64,000 nt of DNA from Tretioscincus oriximinensis. Lineage: Eukaryota > Chordata > Lepidosauria > Squamata > Gymnophthalmidae. Shown in pieces: positions 54,175 through 64,000 of this stretch. The notes below the pieces were generated by a model. It was not told the DNA's origin and made no database searches. It saw nothing but the letters and a program-made list of their open reading frames with translations. The stretch spans positions 820,725 to 884,724 of the forward strand of contig JAJVDF010000345.1 in the NCBI GenBank assembly GCA_022410635.1, given 5' to 3'. Position 1 is the stretch's first letter. Every line of letters begins with the position of its first letter. The translations under genes were made by a program, and so were the position numbers.

Positions 54175-57100
54175 TCAAGCTTGTGCAACAATGTCTTGTT
54201 TTGGTTGTACTTTGGAAGCTGGAAGCTCCAAACCTGCCCACAGCATGGGCTCCGCTTTCCTCATGTTGAGCTCAATCTTTGTGGCCGTCATAGTTACATA
54301 ACTCCTTTTCACATCAATCACCTGGAAAAGAACAGAAACATTTGGTTCAACCAATACGTTGCACACGATCCTCTGAAATATGGGACTAATTTTAAACAAG
54401 GCTACCGTAAGTAAAACCTTCGTCTTCAACTCCTTTATTTATACATCAGTGTATCAAAAAATGGGATAGACCGATTATATAATTTCTATATCAATTGGAC
54501 AGACACAATATGCAAAACATTTTCTCACTGCCAAGGGAACCATTATGCTACTTTTAAAAAACTCTTAACTTGTTAAAACCTGGATCTAAAGCAGGCCTAT
54601 CTAACCTGTGGGTCATGGGCCAGATGTTAGACAGCTAGTAAACCATATATATGTCTGTGTGTAATTATAGTCTAGTGTAATAAGCCCTTTGCCTGAGTTT
54701 AATGCTCCTGCTTCTGTGTTGGATCAGTTTCCATGGCAACCATTGCTGACCTGGCCATAGCTTTAGAATGTTTATATCACTCCAGCCCTGGAATGATTGT
54801 CCAATCACAGAGACTTCAGGGACTATTGGGATTCCAGGAAATATCCATCCATCTATATATCTCAACAGAAGTTCTCTATATCTATATCTATATATCGATC
54901 GATAGACATATCGATAGATAGATAAGATAGAGACACACAGACAGAGATTTTATATTTGGCTCAAGAAAACCCCTCTGCATTCAATGCAACCCAAGCAAGT
55001 CCTGGTTGGACACAGCTAAAAATTAACTGGTGTCATTCTGGTCTTTTAATTTGATTTATTAAAGAAATTATAAACATTCAGTTAGTTCAAAGGGTAAAAA
55101 ACGAAAACAATATTTTTATTTATTATTTATTTATTTATTTACATTTTTATACCGCCCTATACCTGTAGGTTTCAGGGCGGTTAACAATAAAACCATCATT
55201 TTAACACATTAAAAACAGCCTTTTCTAAAAATGGGGAGGAGCCAGTAGTTTTTTTGTTAAGACTATGGAGCATAAAGTAAGAGAATACCTCATAGCATTT
55301 AAAGTTAAAAAAATAAAATATATATATATATTTAAAAAAACATCAAAATATGTAACATTTTGAAATATGTAGGAAATTTGAGATTAAATATATCTTGGAA
55401 AAGAAAGGGTTAACAAAATCGTTATGCAGGAAAATTTACCTTCTAGTATATACAATTTAATTTTATTAAGAACTGGGAGCTGGAATCAGTATGTTTTATC
55501 CAATACCAATTCCAATAACTGAAGAATTGCTCCCAACTCCATTGCTTTGCTTTGGAAGGTCACAAAACAGAAGTTATTTTCCTGAGGCATCATTAACAAA
55601 AGGAGGCTGAATTTATGACTGGATTATTTAAAATAATTTTTATTGAACTTTATCTCAGTACATTTACACAAGATAAAGCTGGCGGCTGAATTGATCTAGA
55701 ACATTTTATGTGCAGTCGCTACATATGTTTAGACCAGAATATTGTTAAAACTGAAAACTAAAAATGAAAATATGCACACTTACACCCCATAAGTTCAGAT
55801 TCTGATTAAATTCTTTATCACCTTCAAATGTGATATGGATATTTAACTGCAAGAAAAAGAAATATATATACATTATAACTTAACACAATAACAGTATTTA
55901 CAAGACTGATATATAAAATCATAACTTCCTAACTAAAGCAAAGCTTTTACCACAATTTATTTCTGTGTGGATGTATTTAAAATGGCACTAAGCAGTGGCA
56001 GTTCGCACAGCTTGAAAAGCAGAAATTAACAGGCCAGAGGATCACTGGTCACGGAATAACATGCTGCCCTGGCTAAGTCTTGCATTGGAATGCCAAGGAA
56101 AAGTGCAGCCTTCATAATCAGTGATTGCTCATTTGCAAAAAATCCCAAGCCTTAAAGCTAGCAGTTGCTACTGAGATTAAGATTGGGCAAAAGTATCCAA
56201 AACAGCTTTTCAAATAGCCTTGCTGTAAGCACTGTTTCTTCCCATCCCCTTTTAATACCGTATTCTAGACAAAGCAGCACTAGTGAACCTGTGCCAGCCA
56301 GACACCAAATGCAGCAATTGTTGCATCGTGTGCCTCACTTCAACAACTACATCAATCCCCAATTGCCTGCTACTTCCTCCCAAAAGATAAAGAACAGAGA
56401 AGAGTAACTGGGAAGGTCTGACATCTATGCACTACTTCTAGATACAACCATCATAATGTGGCTCTAAACTATGAAACCCATTCAATGTGAGTTCTTTACA
56501 CATACTTTTACCAAGTCTGAACTCCCACATGATGAATGCCCTGAACTAAGTTAAAGCAGAGGGAGTCACTTCCCTGCAGGGAAAAAAATGAGAAAAGCAG
56601 CTAGGAACAGAAGCAACAAGAACCTCCCATTTCTGGCAAGGGGGCAGGTACTAGTCCCGGTTCCTGGCTATAATGAGACCTCAGAAGAAGAGGGGGCTTT
56701 TTACAAGCTTTGTGGCAACTGAATGTCTATTTGAAAGACTAGGCAAGGATAGTGGTGAACATTTCAAGTCCTTCCCCTCTGCATATAATCCAATCACTTC
56801 TATCTCTTTCCAAGCTTTCTAATAAGAAGTGTGCACTCAACTGCAAAGTGGGTGAGGCAGAAAAAATAAGGGGCGAGGCTCTGATACACTTCCCTCCTTG
56901 CTCAACAGCTGACAGGGTCTTCTCTCTGCTTTGCTACTTCCCCCAGCTACAATTTTCCAGAGACAACTGTTTGCATAAAATTGATTTCTAGAACATGTTG
57001 GCTTTGTGGGATAAAATCAAAATGTGCACAACCTAGACCCTATGCATATCGGGCAACATGTATTGTTATCATTGCAGGGAGGAAGAGTTACATTTTCATA

Positions 57101-60100
57101 TATAATTTATGCTTGGGATCTTTGAATGAAGGCTGAGCTATAAATATTCAATATATAAAATGGTTTTTTATAGCTTGGAACAGAGAGGGGCATGCGTGGC
57201 AAATGTGGTACGCCGATGATCTTCTTTCTGGCCCTCGAAACAAGTCCTTGTATCAATAGGGCAAAGAGGCCTGGAGTTTGCTACAGAGGCAAGTAGCCTT
57301 TGCATATCTGGCCTAAAGGCCAGTCTCTCCCTCCACAGGAGCCAGCTTACTCAGACCTTCCTCCCAGCATGCTTGGTTGCAGGAAGGGGCTGGGCTGTGA
57401 ACAGATAGATATCAATGATATTTTAGGCCTTTCTCCCACCCTTCCTTGCTCCTAGGAATAAGCTGTTTCTTGTGGACAAGCTTTCTTGGGTCTCAGATGT
57501 TTTTTAGCAATACAAATGTGTAAGAAAAAATAATGACTGCTTTTAATTGAAAAAAAAGAGTTAACTTTTTGTGTTGATGCTAATAACAGTGCGTTTAAAT
57601 TATATTTAACCACTTACAGTTATATTTACATGACAATAAAAATATCCACAAAAAAACTTACATTTGTCATAATTTTTTCCCATTCAGTCAGCTTTACATG
57701 TTTTACACAATCAGTTATAAATCAAATATCAAGATATCAAATAATATATCCCCCTAAAATTGTGGTTAGCACATGGAAAAACTGTGTGTCAGAATTTGGC
57801 CGATTTTGGCATGCGCTCTCAAAAAGCCTGCTCAACCCTGGTGTATGATAATCTAGGTACAGAACCAAAAACTGCCTGAATTAAGGAAAACAAATACATA
57901 TCAACCACACTTGTAATCTGCCACTCTTGATCTTAGAGCAGGCAACAATTCAACTAAAAATTGCTAGGTTGTAGATAAATGAAGGCTGAACTAGTTAGAT
58001 AGTAAAGGCTACTTTTCTTACTTTCGTTCTGATCTAGTACCATTTCTCTACAAAACTAAGCAAACAGGAGGCTGTAAATCAAGACAACAACTTACCAACG
58101 TGCTATTTGCTTCTACACAGCTGAGTTCAGGGACAGCATTCTTGGCATAGATTGAAATGATCACTTCGCCTCCAGTTTGATGCCAATCGTGCCTGCACGG
58201 AACTACTTTTTTCCCCTATGGGTGATCAAAAGTGAACACAAACACTGTGGTTTTAAATGTTTTTTATAAACATTTCCGCTAGTACATATTCTATTGTAAA
58301 GAGGCAGAACTGCCACATTGGCATTTTACACACCTCTACCTTAATCCATCCCCAAACCTCATGTTTATCCTTACATATAACCTTGACTAAGTCAGCTAGT
58401 TAGGAGTAAAAATCCCAGGGACTCACAGCATCTTTCTTAATCCATGCATGTATTCCAGTTGCACATCCCACTTGAGATAAGAAAGTATTGAAATCCGATG
58501 TTTTCCTCTTACAGCAGCTCCAATACTTCATCCTGAATGGCAAGATTTAAAGACATTGCAACAGATCACAACAACAGAAGTTTCACAGATCAATGGAAAG
58601 GACAAAATGCACTCCGTGTGCAAAATACTAACCCTTCATGGAATATAGGTACACCTGCATGGTACGTACAGATTTCTTCCATGCTTTGCGGTCCTTCAAA
58701 TGTCTAGAAAAATATGACAATAATAATAAAAATATTTTACTAGTCAATGAGATCGAACTGCATGTCAATAAATAGGACATATAAGAGGAAATGTTTTTTT
58801 ACTCAGAAAGTCTACATTTTTTCATTTAGAAGGCCTATGGAATTCACCGCATGACTAGAAGAGACTGTGAAAGCAACCAGCCTGTAAAGATTTAAGAAAG
58901 GGACTAGACAAACGTATGGAGACAAAGTGTATCAAGGGCTACTAAAATGGACTTAGGTCCTGCCTCCCTGTTGGAGAAACAGATGCCTCTAAATGCCAAT
59001 TGAAGGTGAAGCTTTCGCCTTCTTCTGTTGTGGGTTCAGTGGGGGTCCTCTTAAGTTCTTATTAATCTGACAATACAAGATTCTGGGCTAAAAAGGCTAT
59101 GATTGGACCAGCGGGGCTCTTCTTAAATTCTTATTAATCTGACAATATTCAACATAATCAGGAAAAGATAGTAACAATAACTATAGTATAAAGACTAAAT
59201 AGTCTATATTTTTCATCATTCACCGAAAGTAATCTTTACAGACAATTTGTTGGAGGTTTTTCGTTCATGTTATTCCACTCTATTCTTGAAAACCATAATC
59301 AATATATTAATACTATTAAATTTCCCTGAGTTTTTCTTGGGTGATCCTTTTGCCAGATAACCAAAAAGCAAAATAAATAAGTGTTTTGACTAGAATCATA
59401 GCGTTGGAAGGGATCTCCCGGGTCATGGGGTCCAATCCCCTGCTCAATACATGATTCACTAAACCATCCCAGACAGATGGCTGACCAGCCTTCATTTGAA
59501 GATTTCCAGCGAAGGAGAACTTACCACCCCCTGTGGCAAACTGTTCCATTGGTTTACCAACCTGACTGACAGAAAGTTTTTTCCTGACATATAATCTAAA
59601 TCTATTCCCTTGGAATTTCATGTTATTGTTTCTAATCCTTCCATGTGCCAATGAGAACAAATTCTGCTCTGTGACAGCCCTTCAGATATTTGTAGACAGC
59701 TATCAGGTCTCCTCTTAGTTTCCTCTTTTGCAGACTAAAATCTACTTTTGCAGGCAGGTTGTTAGGCTCTTAAGCAAGTATCAGTTTTCAATAAGGAAAC
59801 AATTTCAGGTCTTTGAAGCATGAGAGGTTTACATGCACACATATTTGAGATATTTACCTTAGCACAGCCTGCATTTTTACAGGTAGTCCCAATCTTTATC
59901 TCATTGCTGTCTTCTTCTGTAAAAAAAGATGTTGCTGAAATTCCATTCAAATTTAAAGGAAATAGAAACAGAAACCCAAATTTATGGGGTTTTTCAGACA
60001 GACTCATTGAATTCACTGCCTCTAGCATCTTGCTTTGCTAAGAGGTTCATGGTGTATCAGGATCCTACAGGTATGTTGACATTCATCTGACTTGAAAGGT

Positions 60101-61396
60101 AATGGAAAGATTCTGGTTATGAAGATACAAAAAATCTGTATTGCACAAAATTTCTCTCTGAGCCTCATCAGTGTGATCCAAATGTCTTCAAATACAATGT
60201 TTGGCCTCAGCTGATTACAGGAGCTATTGGAGAAATACCCCTTGATGCAGCCACCTGAAGGGATCCACTCTGTATTTTCTATCAGGATTTATTCCCTTAG
60301 TTTTTTCTTTTTCCCAAGGTAATTGAAAGCAGTGAGGCTATTTTGTTGGTAATTGCAAGAACCCAGGCCCTTTCTGCATATACCTTTTGGATATGATCCT
60401 TGCAAACTAAAAGGTTTAGAATAAACGTTACACCCAACCTCAACATGACTGGGCAAGGCAACTTCATGCATGCTATGCAGTGCACGGGATTTGGACCAGG
60501 AGGCTTAGCTCACTGCCATCAGCAGTTTACTGAAGTTGTTCTCTCGGCCCCTGGCCCAGCTCTGGAATGCTTTTAAACAGTCCACAGAAGTGAAAACTGA
60601 AAGCTATTGTAAACAATTGCAGAAGGATCTCTTGACATTGGATGAGTAGGCAATGAAGAGGCAAATAAACTTCAACCTAAACAGCTATCAGCTCGGACAG
60701 CTTTAAGATAGAACTACATAAATAATGGCGTGCAAGTATATGCATGTCTATGGGCACTGAAGTCTGATTATTGCCTCCAGATTGGACTGACAGTTAGGTT
60801 TCTTCAAGATGCTCCAAGAGTGAGTGAAAGTTTTGCCTTCTCCTGATGCCTGGGAGTTCCAAATATAATTAGTGAGCCATTGTGTGACAAAGAATGCCGA
60901 ACTAGATGGGCTACAGCCCAATTTAGCATGACTCCTCTTGTGTTCTTATACGGTAAGATTAAAAATAAATGAGGACATCACTGGTTGCCTTGGAGCTGGA
61001 CAAACAGATTGCATCATCAATGAAGCACTCTCTCAGTTTGCCAAAACTATTTCCTAGCCCATGAAAGGGCCCCAGAAAGGTTCATGGAAAAGCAGAAAGC
61101 TGAACTATAGAATTCCTGGATTCTGCCCAGGTGCTCTGACCACTGTGCCATTAAGAGGTCCTTAACTCTATACATTTCATTGTTTATTCACAACATGCGA
61201 AAAAGGAACATCTGATTGATTGGCAATATTAAAGTCACCTAACCTTGTGGTACGACTTAAAAATGGAAACGTTTTCATTCATCCAAGCTACATACCTTTT
61301 TTCACTTCATTCCCTGATGAAAGCTGTAGTTTCTCTAATGCTTGCTTTAAGGAAGCTGATATTTTCATTTGCAAGCAACTCATTGGCTCATCTGGG
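54175..61396 (-). CDS. CHORDC1: CHORDC1 (morgana/CHP1), 3' seven coding exons; partial, 5' end outside window
   Basis: Minus-strand exons, in gene order: 61396-61296, 59916-59858, 58703-58633, 58532-58427, 58215-58096, 55846-55784, 54321-54175 (stop at 54177-54175). They join in frame to about 222 residues. The first carries [20 protein letters not shown] (the linker). The next three form [60 protein letters not shown] and GIHAW, with the Cys/His zinc ligands kept. The last three form the CS domain: [15 protein letters not shown], the FEGDKEF region, and [17 protein letters not shown]. The protein is an HSP90 co-chaperone and ROCK inhibitor in mammals. The extreme C-terminus ([11 protein letters not shown]) differs from mammals. 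Exons for CHORD-I were not seen between 61397 and 64000 and must lie further right. The donor after 58633 is GTTAGT, weaker than its neighbours. Confidence 0.93.
54880..54945. repeat. (TATC/GATA)n microsatellite
   Basis: Tatctatatctatatatcgatcgatagacatatcgatagatagata; in the CHORDC1 intron between its last two exons. Confidence 0.85.
55110..55245 (-). mobile_element. L2-like LINE tail
   Basis: Tttatttatttacatttttataccgccctatacctgtagg..gggcggttaacaataaaacc; cleanest copy of this reversed tail. Confidence 0.6.
58800..59060 (+). mobile_element. LINE 3' end fragment
   Basis: Ctatggaattcaccgcatgac.., gactagacaaacgtatggag.., tcctgcctccctgttggag..cctcttaagttcttatt, in a CHORDC1 intron. Confidence 0.55.
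59390..59745 (-). mobile_element. CR1 LINE 3' end
   Basis: Reversed CR1: agaatcatagcgttggaaggg.., cggg-tcatggggtccaa.., then ORF2-tail text encoding [23 protein letters not shown] and KPMEQFA. In a CHORDC1 intron. Confidence 0.8.
60690..60950 (+). mobile_element. TTCTTATG-tailed LINE fragment
   Basis: Cagctcggacagctttaagatag.., gaatgccgaactagatgggctacagcccaatttagcatgactcctcttgtgttcttat. Confidence 0.6.
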
Positions 61397-61529
61397 CTAA
61401 AGGAAACATAAAAAGAAGAAATTTGAACGTTTAATCATGACAAAAAGATTAGCCATGGTGCATTTATGAACTTTACGAGAGCACTGTATTAGGAACCGCA
61501 ACACACCTATTGCTGGGTGGAAGGTGGTT

Positions 61530-61640
61530 TACATTTATTTATTTCTATATTTATATCCCAGCCTACAGTGTACCCAAAGATCTCAGGGCAGTTACCAAGA
61601 ATAAAAACAGAATACTAAGTCTATGGCACCCATACATCAA
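61530..61640 (-). mobile_element. L2-like LINE tail
   Basis: Atttatttatttctatatttatatcccagcctac..gatctcagggcagttaccaagaataaaaac. Confidence 0.5.
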
Positions 61641-61842
61641 TGTCCCTTCCACTACAAAAAAATAGTAATTGGACTAATTCAGATTAGGCCATCCAATCAG
61701 AGTTCATTTGTGCTGCTTGAGGAAATAGTACTTATTTGACATATAAGGATAAGCAAGAAGTCCACTGAATCCATAGATCTTACATTCATAGAAGCTTGTG
61801 ATATGTACAGCCCTCATAGTAGTGTACAAGTATTGAGTAAAT

Positions 61843-62658
61843 CAGGGTGGATAAAAATCAATGTTTTTTTAAAAAAAAATCAAAAAAATCAGATTTTTTT
61901 ATTTAAATCGGATTTTTTTGATTTAAATCGGATTTTTTTGATTTAAATCGGATTTTTTTGATTTAAATCGGATTTTTTTTATTTAAATCGGGTTTTTTTT
62001 TCAATAAACTGCTTTTTGAGGAAAATATTTTACCATCCAAAGGTTCTTCCATCATAAAGCTGAGTTGTTTAACTCAGTAGAATAAAGACTGTATATGTGT
62101 AACATTCACAATGCCATGCTCTTCCAGAGGTTTCTGTAGGATTAGTGGGCAGTTTCTCTCCTATATTATCACAGATGAAGATGACGACAAGTGAGCTACA
62201 GAGGACAGCAGGGACAGTAGTATTTAAGTTTTTCAAGTGTCGGCTGGCCTGACAGTCTAAGTTTCTTAAAATATATATATATATTGTTTAGCCAGATTAG
62301 TTAACAAACATGGATGTTTGTTTAAGCAAATAACTTATGCTGTAATGTTGTTATTGTTTCAGTTGAATAAATCTATTTAAATTGTTATTAAGGTCAGGAT
62401 TATTTTTCTCCTTCCTAAGTACAACAGAACAGTGGTGTCCAAATATGAATGATTAACCCATTAAACTGGGGAGAAAAAAGTAATATAAAAAGTGATTCTA
62501 AAAATCTTCATCTACTTGCATGTTAAAATAGCAAGAANTAGTTTAGGTAGAAACTTTGATTTAAATCACTGATTTAAATCAAGCCTTACTGACTAGTGAT
62601 TTAAATCGTGATTTAAATCGTGATTTAAATCAGTTAGATTTAAATCAAATCCACCCTG
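61843..62658. mobile_element. 816-bp non-autonomous hAT-type element with subterminal GATTTAAATC arrays
   Basis: Ends CAGGGTGGAT and ATCCACCCTG are perfect inverted repeats and the element is flanked by identical 8-mers gagtaaat (61835-61842 and 62659-62666), the hAT signature. The left end holds about five 24-bp units built on the palindrome GATTTAAATC separated by T runs; the right end has further copies of the same palindrome. No transposase frame. It sits in the CHORDC1 intron upstream of the exon at 61296-61396. Confidence 0.92.
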
Positions 62659-62701
62659 GAGTAAATATACTAAACAAACCACATTTTATTGTTTTAGGAC
62701 A

Positions 62702-64000
62702 GTGACATTGGTGAGCCCGTGAAGGGCTCTTTCCCTGAACCTAATGAAGGGAGGACTGCCTCCTCTGGGTTGGGCTCCGCCCCAGCCCTCTGATACGACC
62801 ATGGGGCTAACACGCCCCCAATATAAAATTGCTGCTTCCTCCCCCTTACCCCCAGTGCTTACCGGGAGCGAAGACNAACGGAGAAAGAAGACAGATATCC
62901 TGCATCTTACAAAGTTGAAAACTTTTATCCCTGCTTAAAAACTGCAGAGAAAAACTGGAACCGTAACCAGGAACTCAGGAACTCAGGAACCATCTCTCCG
63001 GTGGTGGATCTCCAAACCTGTCAACGCGTGCAGGAACTGGATCCGTCCGGAGAAGAACAACTATGTACAGTCTGGTACCTTCAGAAACAGTATCTGTAAA
63101 GAGTAACTTAGACATAATTAGTGACCCCTCGGGTCCCCCCCTTCGTCACCCATATGCGTATACCAGAGTCGTCTCCCCCAACTCAGGGAGGGCCGGCAGT
63201 CCTCCCTTCATTAGGTTCAGGGAAAGAGCCCTTCACGGGCTCACCAATGTCACTTTCCCCTGAACCATTTCGGGAGGACTGCCNCCTCTGGGATGTACCA
63301 AAGCTTACTCACATGGGTGGGAGTTAGGGAGACGCGTCGTCCACCACCCCCTGTANGACGATCCTCGCCGATGCTGCCGCTGAGGACCGGAACTCATCGA
63401 GGTGGTAGTGTCTGGAGAATGTAGATGCGATCCGCCAGGTGGCTGCTCTACACACCTCCTCAATTGANGCTCCTCCCCGAAGGGCCATAGAGGTGGCCAT
63501 GGACCGGGTAGAATGGGCTTGGATTCTACCCGGAACCGGAAGATTCTGGACTTCGTACGCTTTCACTATGCACCCCACTATCCATCTCGCTAATGTGGAG
63601 GGGGATGCCTTCAGGCCCTTCTTAATTGGATGGAACAGGATGAACAGTGCAGAAGCCTTTCTAAATGGAAGGGTTCTCTTTAGGTATATGCGAACTGCCC
63701 TCCTGACGTCTAGGTTATGCCACAGCTTCTCCAAACGATGCTGGGGCCTGGGACAAAAGGATGGAAGGTGGATTTCCTGGTTTCGATGGAAAGTGGAGTC
63801 CACCTTTGGACGGAAGGTTGGGTCCGTCCTCAGAATGACCGAGTCTGGAGTGAACCTGAGACACTCCTTGTCCGTGGACAAAGCCGCTAAGGAGGAAACG
63901 CGGCGAAAAGATGTGATTGCCACCAGGAAAACCACCTTGAAAGATAGGAGTTGAAGGGAAATGTCTTTTAGTGGTTCGAAAGGAGGGAGCGTGAGGGCTT
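62702..64000 (-). mobile_element. DIRS-like retrotransposon, 3' portion (runs off window)
   Basis: A tyrosine-recombinase frame (63935-63324) is followed by a repeat block. The 59 bp at 62702-62760 occur as a perfect inverted copy at 63195-63253, and 21 bp (62749-62769) occur again as a direct copy at 63272-63292. An internal block complementary to the element terminus is a hallmark of DIRS elements. Element polarity is minus; the outer edge is near 62702. The rest, including any reverse transcriptase, lies beyond 64000. Confidence 0.85.
63324..63935 (-). CDS. DIRS-type tyrosine recombinase, C-terminal catalytic part
   Basis: About 203 residues are visible in an open frame whose true start may lie outside the window. 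The catalytic set of tyrosine recombinases is present: Arg in FLVAITSFRRVSSLAALS (residue 11 or 12), HSTR (His141, Arg144) and SRHYHLD (Tyr177). The spacing and words (ASMAL-like, ATWRIASTFSRHY) are those of DIRS/Ngaro-family retroelement recombinases, which integrate the DNA circle in place of a DDE integrase. Three ambiguous bases (n) fall in or near the frame. There is no internal stop, so the copy may be fairly young. Confidence 0.85.
   Translation of the reverse strand: MVFLVAITSFRRVSSLAALSTDKECLRFTPDSVILRTDPTFRPKVDSTFHRNQEIHLPSFCPRPQHRLEKLWHNLDVRRAVRIYLKRTLPFRKASALFILFHPIKKGLKASPSTLARWIVGCIVKAYEVQNLPVPGRIQAHSTRSMATSMALRGGXSIEEVCRAATWRIASTFSRHYHLDEFRSSAAASARIVXQGVVDDASP

Noticed and set aside
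54590..54660. Possible hAT fragment (caggcctatctaacctgtggg..)
   Set aside because: Only one end was recognisable and no 8-bp duplication could be matched.
61900..62000. Regular spaced repeats as a CRISPR-like array
   Set aside because: Units are palindromic subterminal repeats inside a hAT element with T-run spacers, in a vertebrate genome.
63439..63954. 171-residue plus-strand open frame
   Set aside because: It is the antisense shadow of the DIRS recombinase frame, which has clear catalytic motifs on the minus strand.
61397..64000. First CHORD domain exons of CHORDC1
   Set aside because: Searched by eye for the reverse complement of the CHORD-I Cys/His words; only the hAT and DIRS elements and plain AT-rich DNA were found.

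Overview
This window looks like nuclear DNA from a lepidosaur, most probably a squamate (lizard-type) reptile. Genes are split into many small exons with GT-AG introns. Introns and intergenic DNA are packed with CR1/L2-clade LINE 3' ends, MIR/Sauria-type and other tRNA-derived SINEs, hAT and Tc1-like DNA transposons, a solo LTR and a DIRS-type tyrosine-recombinase retroelement. The species call is an inference from repeat content, because no database search was possible.

Three protein-coding genes are supported. (1) The 3' third of FOLH1 (glutamate carboxypeptidase II), + strand, the last seven exons between 1624 and 10057; earlier exons lie upstream of the window. (2) A complete NAALAD2, + strand, 19 exons from ATG 18441 to TAG 48754, encoding 737 residues with all zinc ligands, the catalytic glutamate and the main glutamate-binding residues intact. 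(3) The 3' two thirds of CHORDC1 (CHORD and CS domain HSP90 co-chaperone, morgana), - strand, seven exons between 61396 and 54175 plus a long 3' UTR; its first exons lie to the right of the window. NAALAD2 and CHORDC1 converge tail to tail, as they do in human 11q14.3. FOLH1 directly precedes NAALAD2 in the same orientation as a tandem paralogue.

Layout: 1-10.1 kb FOLH1 3' end with L1, L2-like and SINE insertions. 10.1-18.4 kb intergenic, repeat-rich. 18.4-48.8 kb NAALAD2, with large introns 2-3 (21.9-26.7 kb) and 10 (36.1-40.5 kb), both full of repeats. 48.8-51.0 kb NAALAD2 3' UTR and convergence zone. 51.0-61.4 kb CHORDC1. 61.8-62.7 kb an 816-bp hAT-type element with an 8-bp target duplication. 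62.7-64.0 kb the 3' end of a DIRS-like retroelement on the - strand.

FOLH1 and NAALAD2 encode related type II membrane zinc carboxypeptidases that remove C-terminal glutamate (from N-acetyl-aspartyl-glutamate and, for FOLH1, folyl-poly-glutamate). CHORDC1 is functionally unrelated and is a neighbour only by synteny. I did not find a clearly new biological system. The most interesting extra signals are mobile-element structures with exact boundaries, an unclassified repeat carrying paired inverted ZNF143-like motifs, and several foldback families.
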